DNA of 64,000 nucleotides from JAEVLT01 sp050496765 (GCF_050496765.1 NZ_JBNWEO010000015.1:62001-126000), one strand, 5' to 3'. Positions 44,265-52,849 are shown, counted from the stretch's first letter. Program-made: numbers and translations. The notes: generated by a model not told the origin, from the letters alone.

Positions 44265-46907
44265 TTATTGGCCAGTTTTGGGAGAAGGTGTTCCGGTTGG
44301 ATTGGTAGGAGTTCCGTTCGCCGGCGTTCCTGTACCGCTAGTAGGGCCGGTGCTTCCGGTTCCGGAAGTTGTGCCTGTACCGCTTCCCCCATTTCCACCG
44401 CCAGTTCCGTTTCCATCTCCACCATTGCCATTTCCATTATTTGGATTACCTGCATTTGGATTCCCGGTATTTGGATTTGCCGGAGGCGGTGTTGTTGCAT
44501 TCGGATTTCCCTGACCTCCTTGGCCTCCGTTTGCATTTCCTTGGTTGCCTGAAGGCGGTGCAGGGATGTCAACAGCAGCAGTCGCTGGGTCACTTGCCTG
44601 CTGGCCGTTTACTGCAATGATTTTGAACAAATACTTTGCCCCTGGTGTTGGGTTTGCAATCTTTAAGCTCTTATCGGAAGTCGTTGTCAATTTTTGTTCG
44701 GCTCCGTTGTTGATTGAAACCGATACATCAAATTGAGCCGATTTTCCGTAATCCCATGAAAGGGTTATTTCATTTTTCGCCTGATCAAAGTTTGCTGCAG
44801 CGTTTCCAGGTGCATCAGGTTTTGCAAACTTGGTAGATACTTCTTTAGGTGCATAGCCTTTTACGGCATATTCTGTAAGAACTTCGCTATCCGGTGTATA
44901 ATCGCTGGCCAATTGCATGGTCCCTTTTTCAATTCTTACTTTTTGAACGCTCTTTGGCATCGTAAAGTCAGGTGTGTTTTTATCTTTTGAAACATAGGCC
45001 ATTAAATTTTTAAAGATCAGTTGTGCGATTTTTTGGTCCGACCCTGGCTCAATCGGTGTTGAGCGGCTGCTGTAACCGGTCCAAACGGATGCAGTGTAAT
45101 TGGTTGTATAGCCAGTAAACCAGGCGTCAGGAACGGCTTTCTTGTTCGTGATATTGTATTTTTTCATATCCGCCTCAGTATAGTTGGTTGTTCCAGATTT
45201 ACCGGCAATCGGAAGCCCGGGCACTTTCGCTGCCGTACCGGTTCCCGGTGGTTCTAAGACGCTTTTTAGCATATCCGTAATCATGAAGGCCGTGTAATCT
45301 TTCATCACGACTTTTGTTTCCGGTGTAGTATTAATTTCTGTTCCGTCACGAAGCTTAATTTTAGTAACAGTATGCGGCGGTGTGTAAAAACCGTTGTTGC
45401 CGAATGCGCTGTAGGCGCCTGCCATTTCCATTGTTGATAACCCATCGCCCAAACCGCCGATTGCATACGATTCAAATACTTCCTTTAAAGGAATGCCAAG
45501 TTTATTTGCAAACGTTTTTGCTTTGTCCGTACCAACTTGCTGCAATGTTTGAACAGCCGGCGTATTGCGCGACATTTGCAGCGCTGTCCGAATCGTCATC
45601 GGTCCCAAATAGCGGCCATCCCAGTTTCCATAAGATGTACCGTTTGAATACTTACTTGGCTTATCGACGATCATATGGTACGTTCCCCATTGCAAATATT
45701 CGATTGCCGGACCATAATCAAGAATCGGTTTAATCGTTGAGCCTGGCTGGCGCATGCTGTCAATCGCATAGTTAAACCCGCGGCGGACTTTTTGATTGCG
45801 GCCGCCACCAATTGCCCGGACTTCGCCTGTTTTTGTATCAAGCAGGGTAATGCCGGCTTGAAATTTGTCATCCGGATATTTAACAACTTCATTTGTGTTT
45901 AAAATTTTATCAACATAAAGCTGAGCGTTTGGATCCAATGTCGTATAAACAGTTAGTCCATCGGAAAATATATCAAAGTCGCCGGCTTTTTTAACCTCAT
46001 CGATTACTGCATCTACAAAAGAATCATACGGTTTTTCGTTCAGTTTCCGTTGATCTTCTTTTGCAAGGGTGGACTGTACCGGCACTTTTTGCGCTTGCTC
46101 CATTTGCGCCTTCGAAATATAGCCGTGCTGATACATTAAGGATAATACAACATTGCGCCGTTTTTCGGCTAAATCAGGATGGACAAATGGGTTGTAATTA
46201 TTTGGACTTTGAGGAAGTCCTGCGAGCAATGCCGCCTCCGGTAAGGTGACATCTTTTAATGGCTTGCCAAAATACACTTTCGCTGCGGTTGCAACCCCAT
46301 AAGTATTTCCGCCCATTAAGATTTTATTTAAATACATCTCTAAAATTTGGTGTTTCGTGTACTTTTGCTCGAGCTGATAGGCGAGCCAAGCTTCCTGTAC
46401 TTTTCTTTTTAATGTTTTTTCTCTGGTTAAAAATGTATTTTTGACAACTTGCTGCGTGATCGTGCTGCCGCCCTCAGAACCAAAGCCATTTTTAAAATTG
46501 GCTAGTACGGCTCCGCCAAGACGAATAGGGTCAATCCCATGGTGCTGGTAGAAACGATAGTCCTCCGTTGCTAAAAACGCGTTCTCGACAACGGATGGTA
46601 TATCCTTATAAGCAACATATTCCCGGTTTTCGGCTCCGACCTCGGCAATAAGCTTGCCGTTCATGTCCAAAACCTTTGAGGCGATTGGGTCTTTTAATAA
46701 TTTTGGATCAAGTTTCGGAGCATCCTTTACCATATAAGCAACTGTAGCTACTCCGGCAAGCATTCCAACGATACCAAGCGCAATCAGTGTCAAAAATATT
46801 TTTTTGAAAATTCCGCCTGATTTTTTCTTTTGCTTTTTGCTGCCTTTAGCGTTGTTCGCCTTAAGTTGCTTCCGGCGTTCCTCCCTTGATTGAGATTGTT
46901 CTGCCAT
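44265..46907 (-). CDS. ponA: Bifunctional penicillin-binding protein 1A/1B
   Basis: Class A PBP that polymerises and cross-links peptidoglycan. Cytoplasmic basic tail, one membrane span (about 35-58), a GT51 glycosyltransferase domain (ATEDYRFYQHHGIDP near 115, EGGSTITQQ near 148) and a transpeptidase domain with RQPGSTIKP (catalytic serine near 390) and GKSGTTNYTEAD near 570. A fibronectin-III-like segment (about 690-780) and a ~95-residue Gly/Asn/Pro/Thr-rich tail follow. 880 residues, close to B. subtilis PonA. AGGAAGGAA lies before the ATG. It follows recU on the minus strand by 50 bases. Confidence 0.96.
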   Translation of the reverse strand: MAEQSQSREERRKQLKANNAKGSKKQKKKSGGIFKKIFLTLIALGIVGMLAGVATVAYMVKDAPKLDPKLLKDPIASKVLDMNGKLIAEVGAENREYVAYKDIPSVVENAFLATEDYRFYQHHGIDPIRLGGAVLANFKNGFGSEGGSTITQQVVKNTFLTREKTLKRKVQEAWLAYQLEQKYTKHQILEMYLNKILMGGNTYGVATAAKVYFGKPLKDVTLPEAALLAGLPQSPNNYNPFVHPDLAEKRRNVVLSLMYQHGYISKAQMEQAQKVPVQSTLAKEDQRKLNEKPYDSFVDAVIDEVKKAGDFDIFSDGLTVYTTLDPNAQLYVDKILNTNEVVKYPDDKFQAGITLLDTKTGEVRAIGGGRNQKVRRGFNYAIDSMRQPGSTIKPILDYGPAIEYLQWGTYHMIVDKPSKYSNGTSYGNWDGRYLGPMTIRTALQMSRNTPAVQTLQQVGTDKAKTFANKLGIPLKEVFESYAIGGLGDGLSTMEMAGAYSAFGNNGFYTPPHTVTKIKLRDGTEINTTPETKVVMKDYTAFMITDMLKSVLEPPGTGTAAKVPGLPIAGKSGTTNYTEADMKKYNITNKKAVPDAWFTGYTTNYTASVWTGYSSRSTPIEPGSDQKIAQLIFKNLMAYVSKDKNTPDFTMPKSVQKVRIEKGTMQLASDYTPDSEVLTEYAVKGYAPKEVSTKFAKPDAPGNAAANFDQAKNEITLSWDYGKSAQFDVSVSINNGAEQKLTTTSDKSLKIANPTPGAKYLFKIIAVNGQQASDPATAAVDIPAPPSGNQGNANGGQGGQGNPNATTPPPANPNTGNPNAGNPNNGNGNGGDGNGTGGGNGGSGTGTTSGTGSTGPTSGTGTPANGTPTNPTGTPSPKTGQ

Positions 46908-46957
46908 TCTAAAGTTCCTTCCTTTCTAAACCTCACCAAACTTTAGCCTAAGACAAG

Positions 46958-47563
46958 CTATAAGAGATTGTCTATTACTTTAATATAGTCAATTCTCGGC
47001 TGAAATCCAAGCGGAATGTAGTGAGCCAATTGTTCTATTTCTTTTTTTGTGATCGATTTCCTGCCGCCAGACTCCATTCTCTTCCAAAAATCCAATAAAT
47101 GCTTTGCTTCAAGTAAATAGACTTGTTGAAAAACGGAAAAACGAACAATGACGAAGCAAACACCACCTTGCCGGATAACGGCCTCCATATGGCGGATTTG
47201 GTGTTCATGAAAATTTTTTAACGGGAAGGAAGTTGCACTTTCCGTTTCTTTTGCTTCAAAGTCAATGTATTTTCCTTTGTAAATTCCATTGTAATCCGTT
47301 GTAGATGCTTGTTTGAAATACGCTTCAGTTATCACCGCCGCGCTTCTCTTTGGATAATTGACGTGAACAATTTGCACCGGAGTTGGTTTTTTATGGATCA
47401 CGGCAATATTTTGCGACAGATAGTACTCGTTCGTCTCATTTAAATCATCTTCAAGGGTCATCCCCCTGTTGCTGAATGAGACATTTTTTTGCCGCGGTAA
47501 TGAAGTTTTTGCATGATTTTCATTTGGGATAAATCGTTTTCCATTCGGATAATGATAAGTCAA
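46958..47563 (-). CDS. recU: Holliday junction resolvase RecU
   Basis: Cuts four-way DNA junctions in recombination and repair in Firmicutes. The 201 residues contain SNRGMTLEDDLNETNEYYL, AVIHKKPTPVQIV, and the nuclease core TDYNGIYKGKYIDFEAKET (the D...ExK metal site). TTG 47563 is preferred to GTG 47572: it gives MTYHYPNGK, as in relatives, with GAGGTG six bases upstream. recU-ponA forms an operon as in B. subtilis. Confidence 0.95.
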   Translation of the reverse strand: MTYHYPNGKRFIPNENHAKTSLPRQKNVSFSNRGMTLEDDLNETNEYYLSQNIAVIHKKPTPVQIVHVNYPKRSAAVITEAYFKQASTTDYNGIYKGKYIDFEAKETESATSFPLKNFHEHQIRHMEAVIRQGGVCFVIVRFSVFQQVYLLEAKHLLDFWKRMESGGRKSITKKEIEQLAHYIPLGFQPRIDYIKVIDNLL

Positions 47564-47634
47564 TTGGAACACCTCGCAAACTATTACTTATCATAACAAA
47601 TCTCGGCGGACTTTGGAGGTATAAAATCCATTCC

Positions 47635-48648
47635 ATGCCGCAAGCTAACGGTAAAGGAAAGAGGCCAATGAACCATTTAACATTACAGGATAAACAAATT
47701 ATTCGTCAAATTCAATCAATAACCGAGCAAAAAAACATGGACAATATTTCGCGAACAGACGCCTATTTTGCCTATTACAAAAGGAATCCCGAAATTTCCT
47801 GGTTGTTCCTCGCCAGTATGGTATCCAGAAATGGCGGCTGGAATATGTGTGACCTAAAGGGTTCGATTTTTCCCCAATTCCTTTCGCCTAATACGATAAA
47901 TCAGCTGTTTTTAACATATGAAAGGGCAAATTGGTTAATTTTTCATGATGTATACCCTCAGCTTTTGCTGTATGAATATTCGACGAAACAAAATAAGAGG
48001 TTGTTTCACTTGCTTCCCTATTTTCATGTTTCCGTTTTTATGCAAAAAGAGTGGGAAAAATATTGGCGGGAAAAGAATTCACTAAGGTTGTTGACATCTT
48101 TGATTATTAATGAACAAAATGTCATTCAAAAGCCGGTACTTGAGCATCCGGTCTATCGAAACAAAGTGTTTCATTCCCTAATTTTCTCCTTTCAAGATTG
48201 GCTGCATTTTAGCAGTGTTTTGTTTCCGACTTGCGGCGGGGAAGTTTATGGAGCAAGTGTGAATGGTTTTCGCCGTCTTTCCAATCGCATTTATTTAGGT
48301 AAACGGTTGGCAAAAATCCTTTTTGATCAAAGGCTGTTTCCTTACTTTTTAGAGTTTGCTGAAAAAACGGCACATACGGGTTCAAGATATGATTATGAAC
48401 AATATTTTAGAAGTTCAAACCAGAAAAGGGATACCCCGTTTTTGCGGGCAACTTTCCCCGTTGTCCAACATCATCGTCATCAAGTTGAGGATTGGAGTTT
48501 AACAAGGCGTGTTCCGTTTTTCTGGCGGTATAGCCGGATCAGTCATAAGCATCCAATTCATTTAACAGACTGGTATTTAACAAAGAAAGATCAGCTTAAC
48601 GGCCTAGTGATCGCGAAGCGGCTGCTGCATCTGAGCCAAAAATGGTAA
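47635..48648 (+). CDS. yppC: YppC, DUF2515 family protein
   Basis: A 337-residue protein of the DUF2515 family, divergent from recU. Recognisable segments are PEISWLFLASMVSRNGGWNM near residue 53 and FPTCGGEVYGASVNGFRRLS near 199. No enzyme motif is evident; function unknown. The start is uncertain: ATG 47635 lies 14 bases from GGAGGT, and ATG 47668 has a GAGG nearer. Its stop codon is inside the following terminator. Confidence 0.8.
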   Translation: MPQANGKGKRPMNHLTLQDKQIIRQIQSITEQKNMDNISRTDAYFAYYKRNPEISWLFLASMVSRNGGWNMCDLKGSIFPQFLSPNTINQLFLTYERANWLIFHDVYPQLLLYEYSTKQNKRLFHLLPYFHVSVFMQKEWEKYWREKNSLRLLTSLIINEQNVIQKPVLEHPVYRNKVFHSLIFSFQDWLHFSSVLFPTCGGEVYGASVNGFRRLSNRIYLGKRLAKILFDQRLFPYFLEFAEKTAHTGSRYDYEQYFRSSNQKRDTPFLRATFPVVQHHRHQVEDWSLTRRVPFFWRYSRISHKHPIHLTDWYLTKKDQLNGLVIAKRLLHLSQKW

Positions 48649-48674
48649 AAGCAAGGGGATGCCCCTTGCTTTTT
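48646..48674. terminator. Bidirectional terminator between yppC and sspM-like gene
   Basis: TAAAAGCAAGGGG and CCCCTTGCTTTT form an 11- to 12-bp stem with a three-base loop, between convergent genes. Confidence 0.85.
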
Positions 48675-48686
48675 GTGATGGTCTGA

Positions 48687-48794
48687 TTATTCTGCCGGAC
48701 GGTTTGGACCTTCCAATTTTTTATCGCCATAGCCTGCCTTTTTCTCAGCACCTGTTTGCATTTGCTTTTTGTTATTGTTTGCTTTTTTTGCCAT
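48687..48794 (-). CDS. sspM: SspM-like small acid-soluble spore protein
   Basis: A 35-residue protein too small for most gene finders. It starts MAKKANNNKKQMQTG and ends YGDKKLEGPNRPAE; the DKKL-GPNRP ending is the hallmark of the minor spore protein SspM. Like other minor SASPs it is expected to be made in the forespore. GGAGGTGG precedes the ATG by seven bases on the minus strand. It lies between yppC and the YppD-like gene, the region that carries sspM in B. subtilis. Confidence 0.75.
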   Translation of the reverse strand: MAKKANNNKKQMQTGAEKKAGYGDKKLEGPNRPAE

Positions 48795-48829
48795 TGTCTA
48801 ACCACCTCCAACTGTAGCTTGCACCCATT

Positions 48830-48849
48830 GCCTTGATTTCATTCAAGGC
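48830..48849. repeat. Short inverted repeat upstream of sspM-like gene
   Basis: GCCTTGA-TTTCAT-TCAAGGC, a perfect 7-bp palindrome in the divergent region between the sspM-like and YppD-like genes. It could be an operator or a small hairpin; nothing more can be said. Confidence 0.4.
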
Positions 48850-48990
48850 TTTGAAAATGTCGAAAAAAATAGGAAAAAGGCTGCTGCAGCCACTTTCTTT
48901 GCCGAATTGCTTCTAGTTTTGTCAACGCGGAAGGAAGCAGGAAAAAAGGGGAGAATAAAGTATAGCATTAACTGGTAGGAGGTCTGGAAA

Positions 48991-49248
48991 ATGACAAACA
49001 CGGCGGTCCCGAAAGAAACCCTTGTTGCAATGCTGAGTGAGATTTACAGCCAGCTTGAAGAATTAGAGAATGAAATCGAAACAAGTTTTTCCAAACTTGA
49101 GGACCAATTGAAAACGGAAGAAGCGAATAAACGATTCAGGGCAGAACAAAGGTTGGCTATGCTGGAGCAAAAAGTTTTTGCTAAAAAGGAAGCAAGTGAA
49201 TATCTCGATTGTCACCACGTACCACTAAAACTTGAACTTGGTTATTAA
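48991..49248 (+). CDS. YppD-like coiled-coil protein
   Basis: An 85-residue acidic protein that should form a coiled coil (EIYSQLEELENEIETSFSKL, then RAEQRLAMLEQKVFAKKEA), with a short CHH motif near residue 74. Position suggests YppD of B. subtilis, but I identify it mainly by context. GTAGGAGGTCTGG precedes the ATG. Function unknown. Confidence 0.7.
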   Translation: MTNTAVPKETLVAMLSEIYSQLEELENEIETSFSKLEDQLKTEEANKRFRAEQRLAMLEQKVFAKKEASEYLDCHHVPLKLELGY

Positions 49249-49302
49249 AATAGCCATAATGGAAGTAGCTACTTTTATTTTCGCAGCAGGTGGGATTTAG
49301 GG

Positions 49303-49659
49303 ATGCAGGAACAGCTTGTTTACTTAACAAAACAGCTTTACGAGTACAATCAAAAATTTTTGGTTTATTACAATGAAGTCAGGGGAACAAAGGAACAAAA
49401 ACCCTTTTTTGAATTTGTTAAACCGTTCGCCGATGAGGTTGCCAAAGTGACCGGCGATTGGAAGACCTTGATGAAGGCGTGGCTGATAGAAAATGAAACA
49501 AGCCATATCCATTTGCATCAGCTGGAATCCGTCTCAGAGCATCTCGAGCGATTGGCGATTCAGGCTTTTTTCCCGGAAACAAGACGATCGAGATTTTTAA
49601 ACGCTCAGCGGACAGTTGAGTACTTTCTAACCGAAACAATCAATCAATTGAAAAAATAA
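49303..49659 (+). CDS. yppE: YppE, DUF1798 family protein
   Basis: A 118-residue helical protein of the DUF1798 family (FFEFVKPFADEVAKVTGDW, then HIHLHQLESVSEHLERLAIQ). YppE of B. subtilis forms a four-helix bundle of unknown function. The ATG overlaps the weak context GGGATTTAGGG. A long hairpin follows. Confidence 0.8.
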   Translation: MQEQLVYLTKQLYEYNQKFLVYYNEVRGTKEQKPFFEFVKPFADEVAKVTGDWKTLMKAWLIENETSHIHLHQLESVSEHLERLAIQAFFPETRRSRFLNAQRTVEYFLTETINQLKK

Positions 49660-49703
49660 AACCGGGATGGCTTTAGAATTTAAAAGCAAACAGCATCCCG
49701 GTT
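49660..49703. terminator. Hairpin between yppE and yppF
   Basis: AACCGGGATG (49660-49669) pairs perfectly with CATCCCGGTT (49694-49703), with an inner GCTTT/AAAGC. It separates converging genes and lacks a long T run. Confidence 0.65.
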
Positions 49704-49728
49704 GAGTATATACCGTCATTCATTCATT

Positions 49729-49938
49729 TTATTTTTTTTCAAAGGAGAGATGGAGTTCATCATTGAGTGGACTTACTGCGCCTTGCGCTTCTAAATCGCG
49801 AACAAGTAATCGATATTCGTTGATGGTGATTTCATTGTGAACATAAGCCTTTTTAGCAAAATCCATTAATTCATTAACATGCTCTGCTGGATAATTTCGG
49901 ACTTGAATAAACATGTTCTTTAATTCGCGAATGTCCAT
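49729..49938 (-). CDS. yppF: YppF family protein
   Basis: A 69-residue helical protein, MDIRELKNMFIQVRN at the start and INEYRLLVRDLEAQGA in the middle, matching YppF of B. subtilis (unknown function). ATG 49938 stands six bases from AGGAGG; a TTG further upstream overlaps that site and is unlikely. Confidence 0.8.
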   Translation of the reverse strand: MDIRELKNMFIQVRNYPAEHVNELMDFAKKAYVHNEITINEYRLLVRDLEAQGAVSPLNDELHLSFEKK

Positions 49939-50171
49939 ATCGATCCTCCTCAATAAAAGTAGGTAGTTTAAATGAATTGAGCCTAGCGCCTTGCTATAAT
50001 CAACTATTGAACGTTTAGTTGTTTAAGAATGTAAGCGCTGTCTGTTTTTTTAAAAAGTTTTGTCCTTTTCACTATCTTAACATGGAAAAACATATTTCTT
50101 TTGTTTTTAAAAAATTGAAACTTTCGACACTTTTCGTCACTTCCCATTGTTTGCCATTTGTGATTTTTTTT

Positions 50172-50199
50172 CACCTTTTTGATGAAGAAGCATAAGGTG
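50172..50199 (+). promoter_or_regulatory. Candidate sigma K promoter of yppG
   Basis: An AC-containing -35 (CACC, 50172-50175) and the -10 CATAAGGTG (CATA-N3-TG, 50191-50199) are separated by 15 bases, within the range for the late mother-cell factor sigma K. Confidence 0.5.
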
Positions 50200-50228
50200 T
50201 AGTAAAAAAGCGGAGGAGATGTTTGCCC

Positions 50229-50786
50229 ATGTTTGCGAAATGGAATCGGAAAACCCCCTTTTACAATCAATCTCCGGGGCAAATAGTGTATAGAAATCCG
50301 TATGAATTTCGCATGTTTCAACAACCCTGGCGGCAAACCTTTTATCCTGTACCTGCCCAGCAAGCGAATTGGCAAGCTTACCCAGTGCAAAATCCTTATT
50401 ATCCGCAACAATATCAGCCGCTCGGGCAAAGCTTTCAGCAAGGGTACAATCAGCAGCCTCAGCCATATTCCAATCAAAACCAATATTATCCGCCAAAAGA
50501 TGCCCAGTTTCTTTTTCAAAATCCATTGCAGCCTCAAGAGGAAATGTACCCGATCCCGAATCAGTACCCGCAGATGATGAACGGTTTTCCTAACGCCAAC
50601 CCTTATCCAAAGCAAAATTATATTCCGAAGACTTCTGGTGGGATGCAATCATTGATTAATTCTTTTAAATCACAGGATGGTTCGGTTGATTATACCAAAA
50701 TGATGAATACAGCCGGGCAGATGATGAACGCAGTTAATCAAGTTACCTCTTTGGTGAAAGGGTTGGGTGGAATATTTAAAGTATAG
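50229..50786 (+). CDS. yppG: YppG-like spore coat protein
   Basis: About 185 residues. Residues 15-120 are low-complexity, rich in Gln, Pro, Tyr and Asn (for example QNPYYPQQYQPLGQSFQQGY); the last ~50 form an amphipathic helix (SLINSFKSQDGSVDYTKMM, then NQVTSLVKGLGGIFK). This is the composition of YppG of B. subtilis, which I place among coat-associated proteins. A sigma K-like promoter upstream agrees. The start is ATG 50229 or TTG 50223, both behind GCGGAGGAG. Confidence 0.72.
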   Translation: MFAKWNRKTPFYNQSPGQIVYRNPYEFRMFQQPWRQTFYPVPAQQANWQAYPVQNPYYPQQYQPLGQSFQQGYNQQPQPYSNQNQYYPPKDAQFLFQNPLQPQEEMYPIPNQYPQMMNGFPNANPYPKQNYIPKTSGGMQSLINSFKSQDGSVDYTKMMNTAGQMMNAVNQVTSLVKGLGGIFKV

Positions 50787-50863
50787 AATCATAAACAGAA
50801 AGAAAACAGGCGATCAACAAACGCCTGTTATTTTTTTGAAATGAAATGAATTAGGGGCAATAA

Positions 50864-51352
50864 CTATCCATCAATCTGAATGGTTTTACCTTTATCGTGG
50901 CGGATGCGAATTTCGAGTAGTCCGTCTTGATAGGCAGCTTTGACGTTCTTTTCTTTAACTGGACGTGGAAGGGAAACGGTTCTTGAGGATTGCTGCCAAA
51001 ATTGACTTTGGCGGAATACGTTGTTGACTTCATCTTTTTCTGTCGAAACCTGTTTGTTATCAACCGTAATTGTTAATAAATTTTCGTAAAGATCAAGATG
51101 GATTTGTTCTTTTTTAATCCCTGGAAGCTCAGCGGTAACAATGTACTCTTCTCCATTATCAATGGTTTTTACCGAAAATGCTCCAGCTGATCCAGGTGGG
51201 AACGGAGACCGAAAAAAATCATCAATCGTTTGCAAAAAACCCTTTACTGGCTTTTCGTTGAAAAAATTGTTCATCGACTTAATCAGTTCATTAAAAGGCT
51301 CTGGTTTGCCTTTTTTTTGATTATTTTGGTCACTGGGCAGCATCGACGACAT
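50864..51352 (-). CDS. Hsp20/alpha-crystallin family protein
   Basis: A 162-residue small heat-shock protein. After a variable N-terminus containing FNELIKSMNNFFNEKPVKG, the alpha-crystallin domain runs from about residue 65 (YIVTAELPGIKKEQIHLDLY, then AAYQDGLLEIRIRHDKG), ending in the family motif G-L-L-E-I. Such proteins hold unfolding clients as oligomers. ATG 51352 follows GAGAGGG. It is divergent from hcp; the B. subtilis region has no equivalent here. No CIRCE or CtsR operator was seen. Confidence 0.9.
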   Translation of the reverse strand: MSSMLPSDQNNQKKGKPEPFNELIKSMNNFFNEKPVKGFLQTIDDFFRSPFPPGSAGAFSVKTIDNGEEYIVTAELPGIKKEQIHLDLYENLLTITVDNKQVSTEKDEVNNVFRQSQFWQQSSRTVSLPRPVKEKNVKAAYQDGLLEIRIRHDKGKTIQIDG

Positions 51353-51465
51353 GTTGAATCCCTCTCTTTTCGAAATTTCACATAATAACATATGACATAT
51401 TTTAAGCATCTGTGACATTTTCGGATCAACTCCAATATTTGAACGAATTATTACAATTGATTTTT

Positions 51466-51508
51466 GAGTGACAAATATCACATGAAATTGACCCGGGGGT
51501 TTGTATGC
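51466..51508 (+). promoter_or_regulatory. Class II CRP/FNR-type promoter of hcp
   Basis: The near-palindrome AGTGA-CAAATA-TCACA (51466-51481) matches the TGTGA-N6-TCACA type of CRP/FNR site in nine of ten positions. A -10 TATGCT lies at 51503-51508. From the palindrome centre to the first base of the -10 is 29.5 bases, the geometry of an activator centred at -41.5. No usable -35 exists at normal distance. Confidence 0.7.
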
Positions 51509-51543
51509 TAGAAAAGTATTGAAAAGGAAAGCGAGGAAAAAGG

Positions 51544-52842
51544 ATGTTTTGTTATCAATGTGAGCAAACCCCTACAGGAGGCTGCAAAGTGGTTGGTGTT
51601 TGCGGAAAAGATGAGACGATTGCAAGCTTGCAGGATACGATTATTTTTGGTTTAAAAGGAATTGCCGCCTATCGCACGCACGCAAATCAGCTTGGATTTA
51701 CAGATCCTTTTGTTGATGCAACAACTCATGAAGCGCTTTATATGACTTTAACGAACTCAAACTTCAATGTTCAAGAACATATTGACATGGCCATGAAGGT
51801 TGGCCAATCGGCTGTAAGAGTAATGGAGCTGCTTGACGAAGCCCATACGTCAAGACTTGGAATCCCTCAGCCAATTCGCGTTAGCCAAAATAAAATTGAA
51901 GGCAAAAGCATCGTTGTAACCGGGCATAACTTGTTTGCGCTTGAAGAGCTTTTAAGGCAGACAGAAGGGATGGGCATTAACATTTATACCCACTCGGAAA
52001 TGCTTCCAGCCCATGGCTATCCTGCATTAAAAAAATACTCCCATTTAAAAGGGAATATCGGGAAAGCGTGGTATGACCAGCGTCGTCTGTTTGAGAAATT
52101 CCCTGGCGCCATTTTAGCAACAACTAACTGTGTCATGCCAATTAAAGGTACATATGCTGACCGCATGTTCAGTTATGAAGTGGCAGGACTTGAAAATGTT
52201 CAAAAAATTGTCAATGATGATTTTTCGCCACTGATTTCAAAAGCATTGGAACTTCCTGAAGCCAATATTGAATCGGATGAAACTTTAACGACTGGATTCC
52301 ATCATCAAACAGTCCTGAATCTTGCACCTGAAGTAATCGAGGCAGTGAAATCTGGAAAAATTAAACGATTTTTTGTGATTGCAGGTTGCGACGCTCCTGG
52401 AAAAGGGGGAGAATACTATCGGGAACTGGCAACATCACTTCCTCCAGAAGCCGTTATTTTAACAACATCGTGCGGAAAATTCCGTTTTAACGATGTGGAT
52501 TATGGAGTGGTGCCTGGCACGAATATTCCTCGTTATATGGATCTTGGCCAGTGCAATAATTCGATTTCAACTGTGAAAATTGCGAAAGCTCTTGCAGATG
52601 CGTTCGAATGCAGTGTAAATGAACTACCAGTAAGTATTGTGCTTTCATGGTTTGAACAAAAAGCAGTTGCCATTCTGCTAGGATTGTTCAGTCTCGGCAT
52701 TCAAGATATCCGGATTGGACCAAAGCCGCCAGAGTTCATATCAGAAGGCGTCATGAACGTACTCCAAGATACATTCAATTTAAAACTGATTGGGACAGCA
52801 GAAGAAGATTTAAACGACATGCTTCAACTCTCAAAATCATAA
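51544..52842 (+). CDS. hcp: Hybrid-cluster protein (hydroxylamine reductase-like), short form
   Basis: Hcp carries a 4Fe-4S cluster and a hybrid 4Fe-2S-2O cluster and reduces nitric oxide or hydroxylamine under nitrosative stress. The N-terminal cysteines C3, C6, C14 and C20 (C-x2-C-x7-C-x5-C) hold the cubane. Cysteines in TTNCVMPI, VIAGCDAPGKGG, TTSCGKFRFN and LGQCNNS lie where hybrid-cluster ligands are expected. At 432 residues it is about 120 shorter than the E. coli type, as in the class III proteins of thermophiles and archaea. It is preceded by a CRP/FNR-type site, and a Crp/Fnr regulator lies just downstream. Confidence 0.94.
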   Translation: MFCYQCEQTPTGGCKVVGVCGKDETIASLQDTIIFGLKGIAAYRTHANQLGFTDPFVDATTHEALYMTLTNSNFNVQEHIDMAMKVGQSAVRVMELLDEAHTSRLGIPQPIRVSQNKIEGKSIVVTGHNLFALEELLRQTEGMGINIYTHSEMLPAHGYPALKKYSHLKGNIGKAWYDQRRLFEKFPGAILATTNCVMPIKGTYADRMFSYEVAGLENVQKIVNDDFSPLISKALELPEANIESDETLTTGFHHQTVLNLAPEVIEAVKSGKIKRFFVIAGCDAPGKGGEYYRELATSLPPEAVILTTSCGKFRFNDVDYGVVPGTNIPRYMDLGQCNNSISTVKIAKALADAFECSVNELPVSIVLSWFEQKAVAILLGLFSLGIQDIRIGPKPPEFISEGVMNVLQDTFNLKLIGTAEEDLNDMLQLSKS

Positions 52843-52849
52843 AAAAACA

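Noticed and set aside
44268..44620. Several plus-strand open frames opposite the 3' end of ponA
   Set aside because: They are antisense images of the Gly/Asn/Pro/Thr repeat tail and have no start signals.
48815..48844. Sigma G-like promoter (GAATG, 18 bases, CAAGCTA) upstream of the sspM-like gene on the minus strand
   Set aside because: The predicted start would fall inside the ribosome binding site, leaving no usable leader.
50004..50648. A 214-codon minus-strand open frame opposite yppG
   Set aside because: It mirrors the low-complexity coding sequence of yppG, has no ribosome binding site, and its translation is a biased Leu/Arg/Ile-rich sequence with no family.
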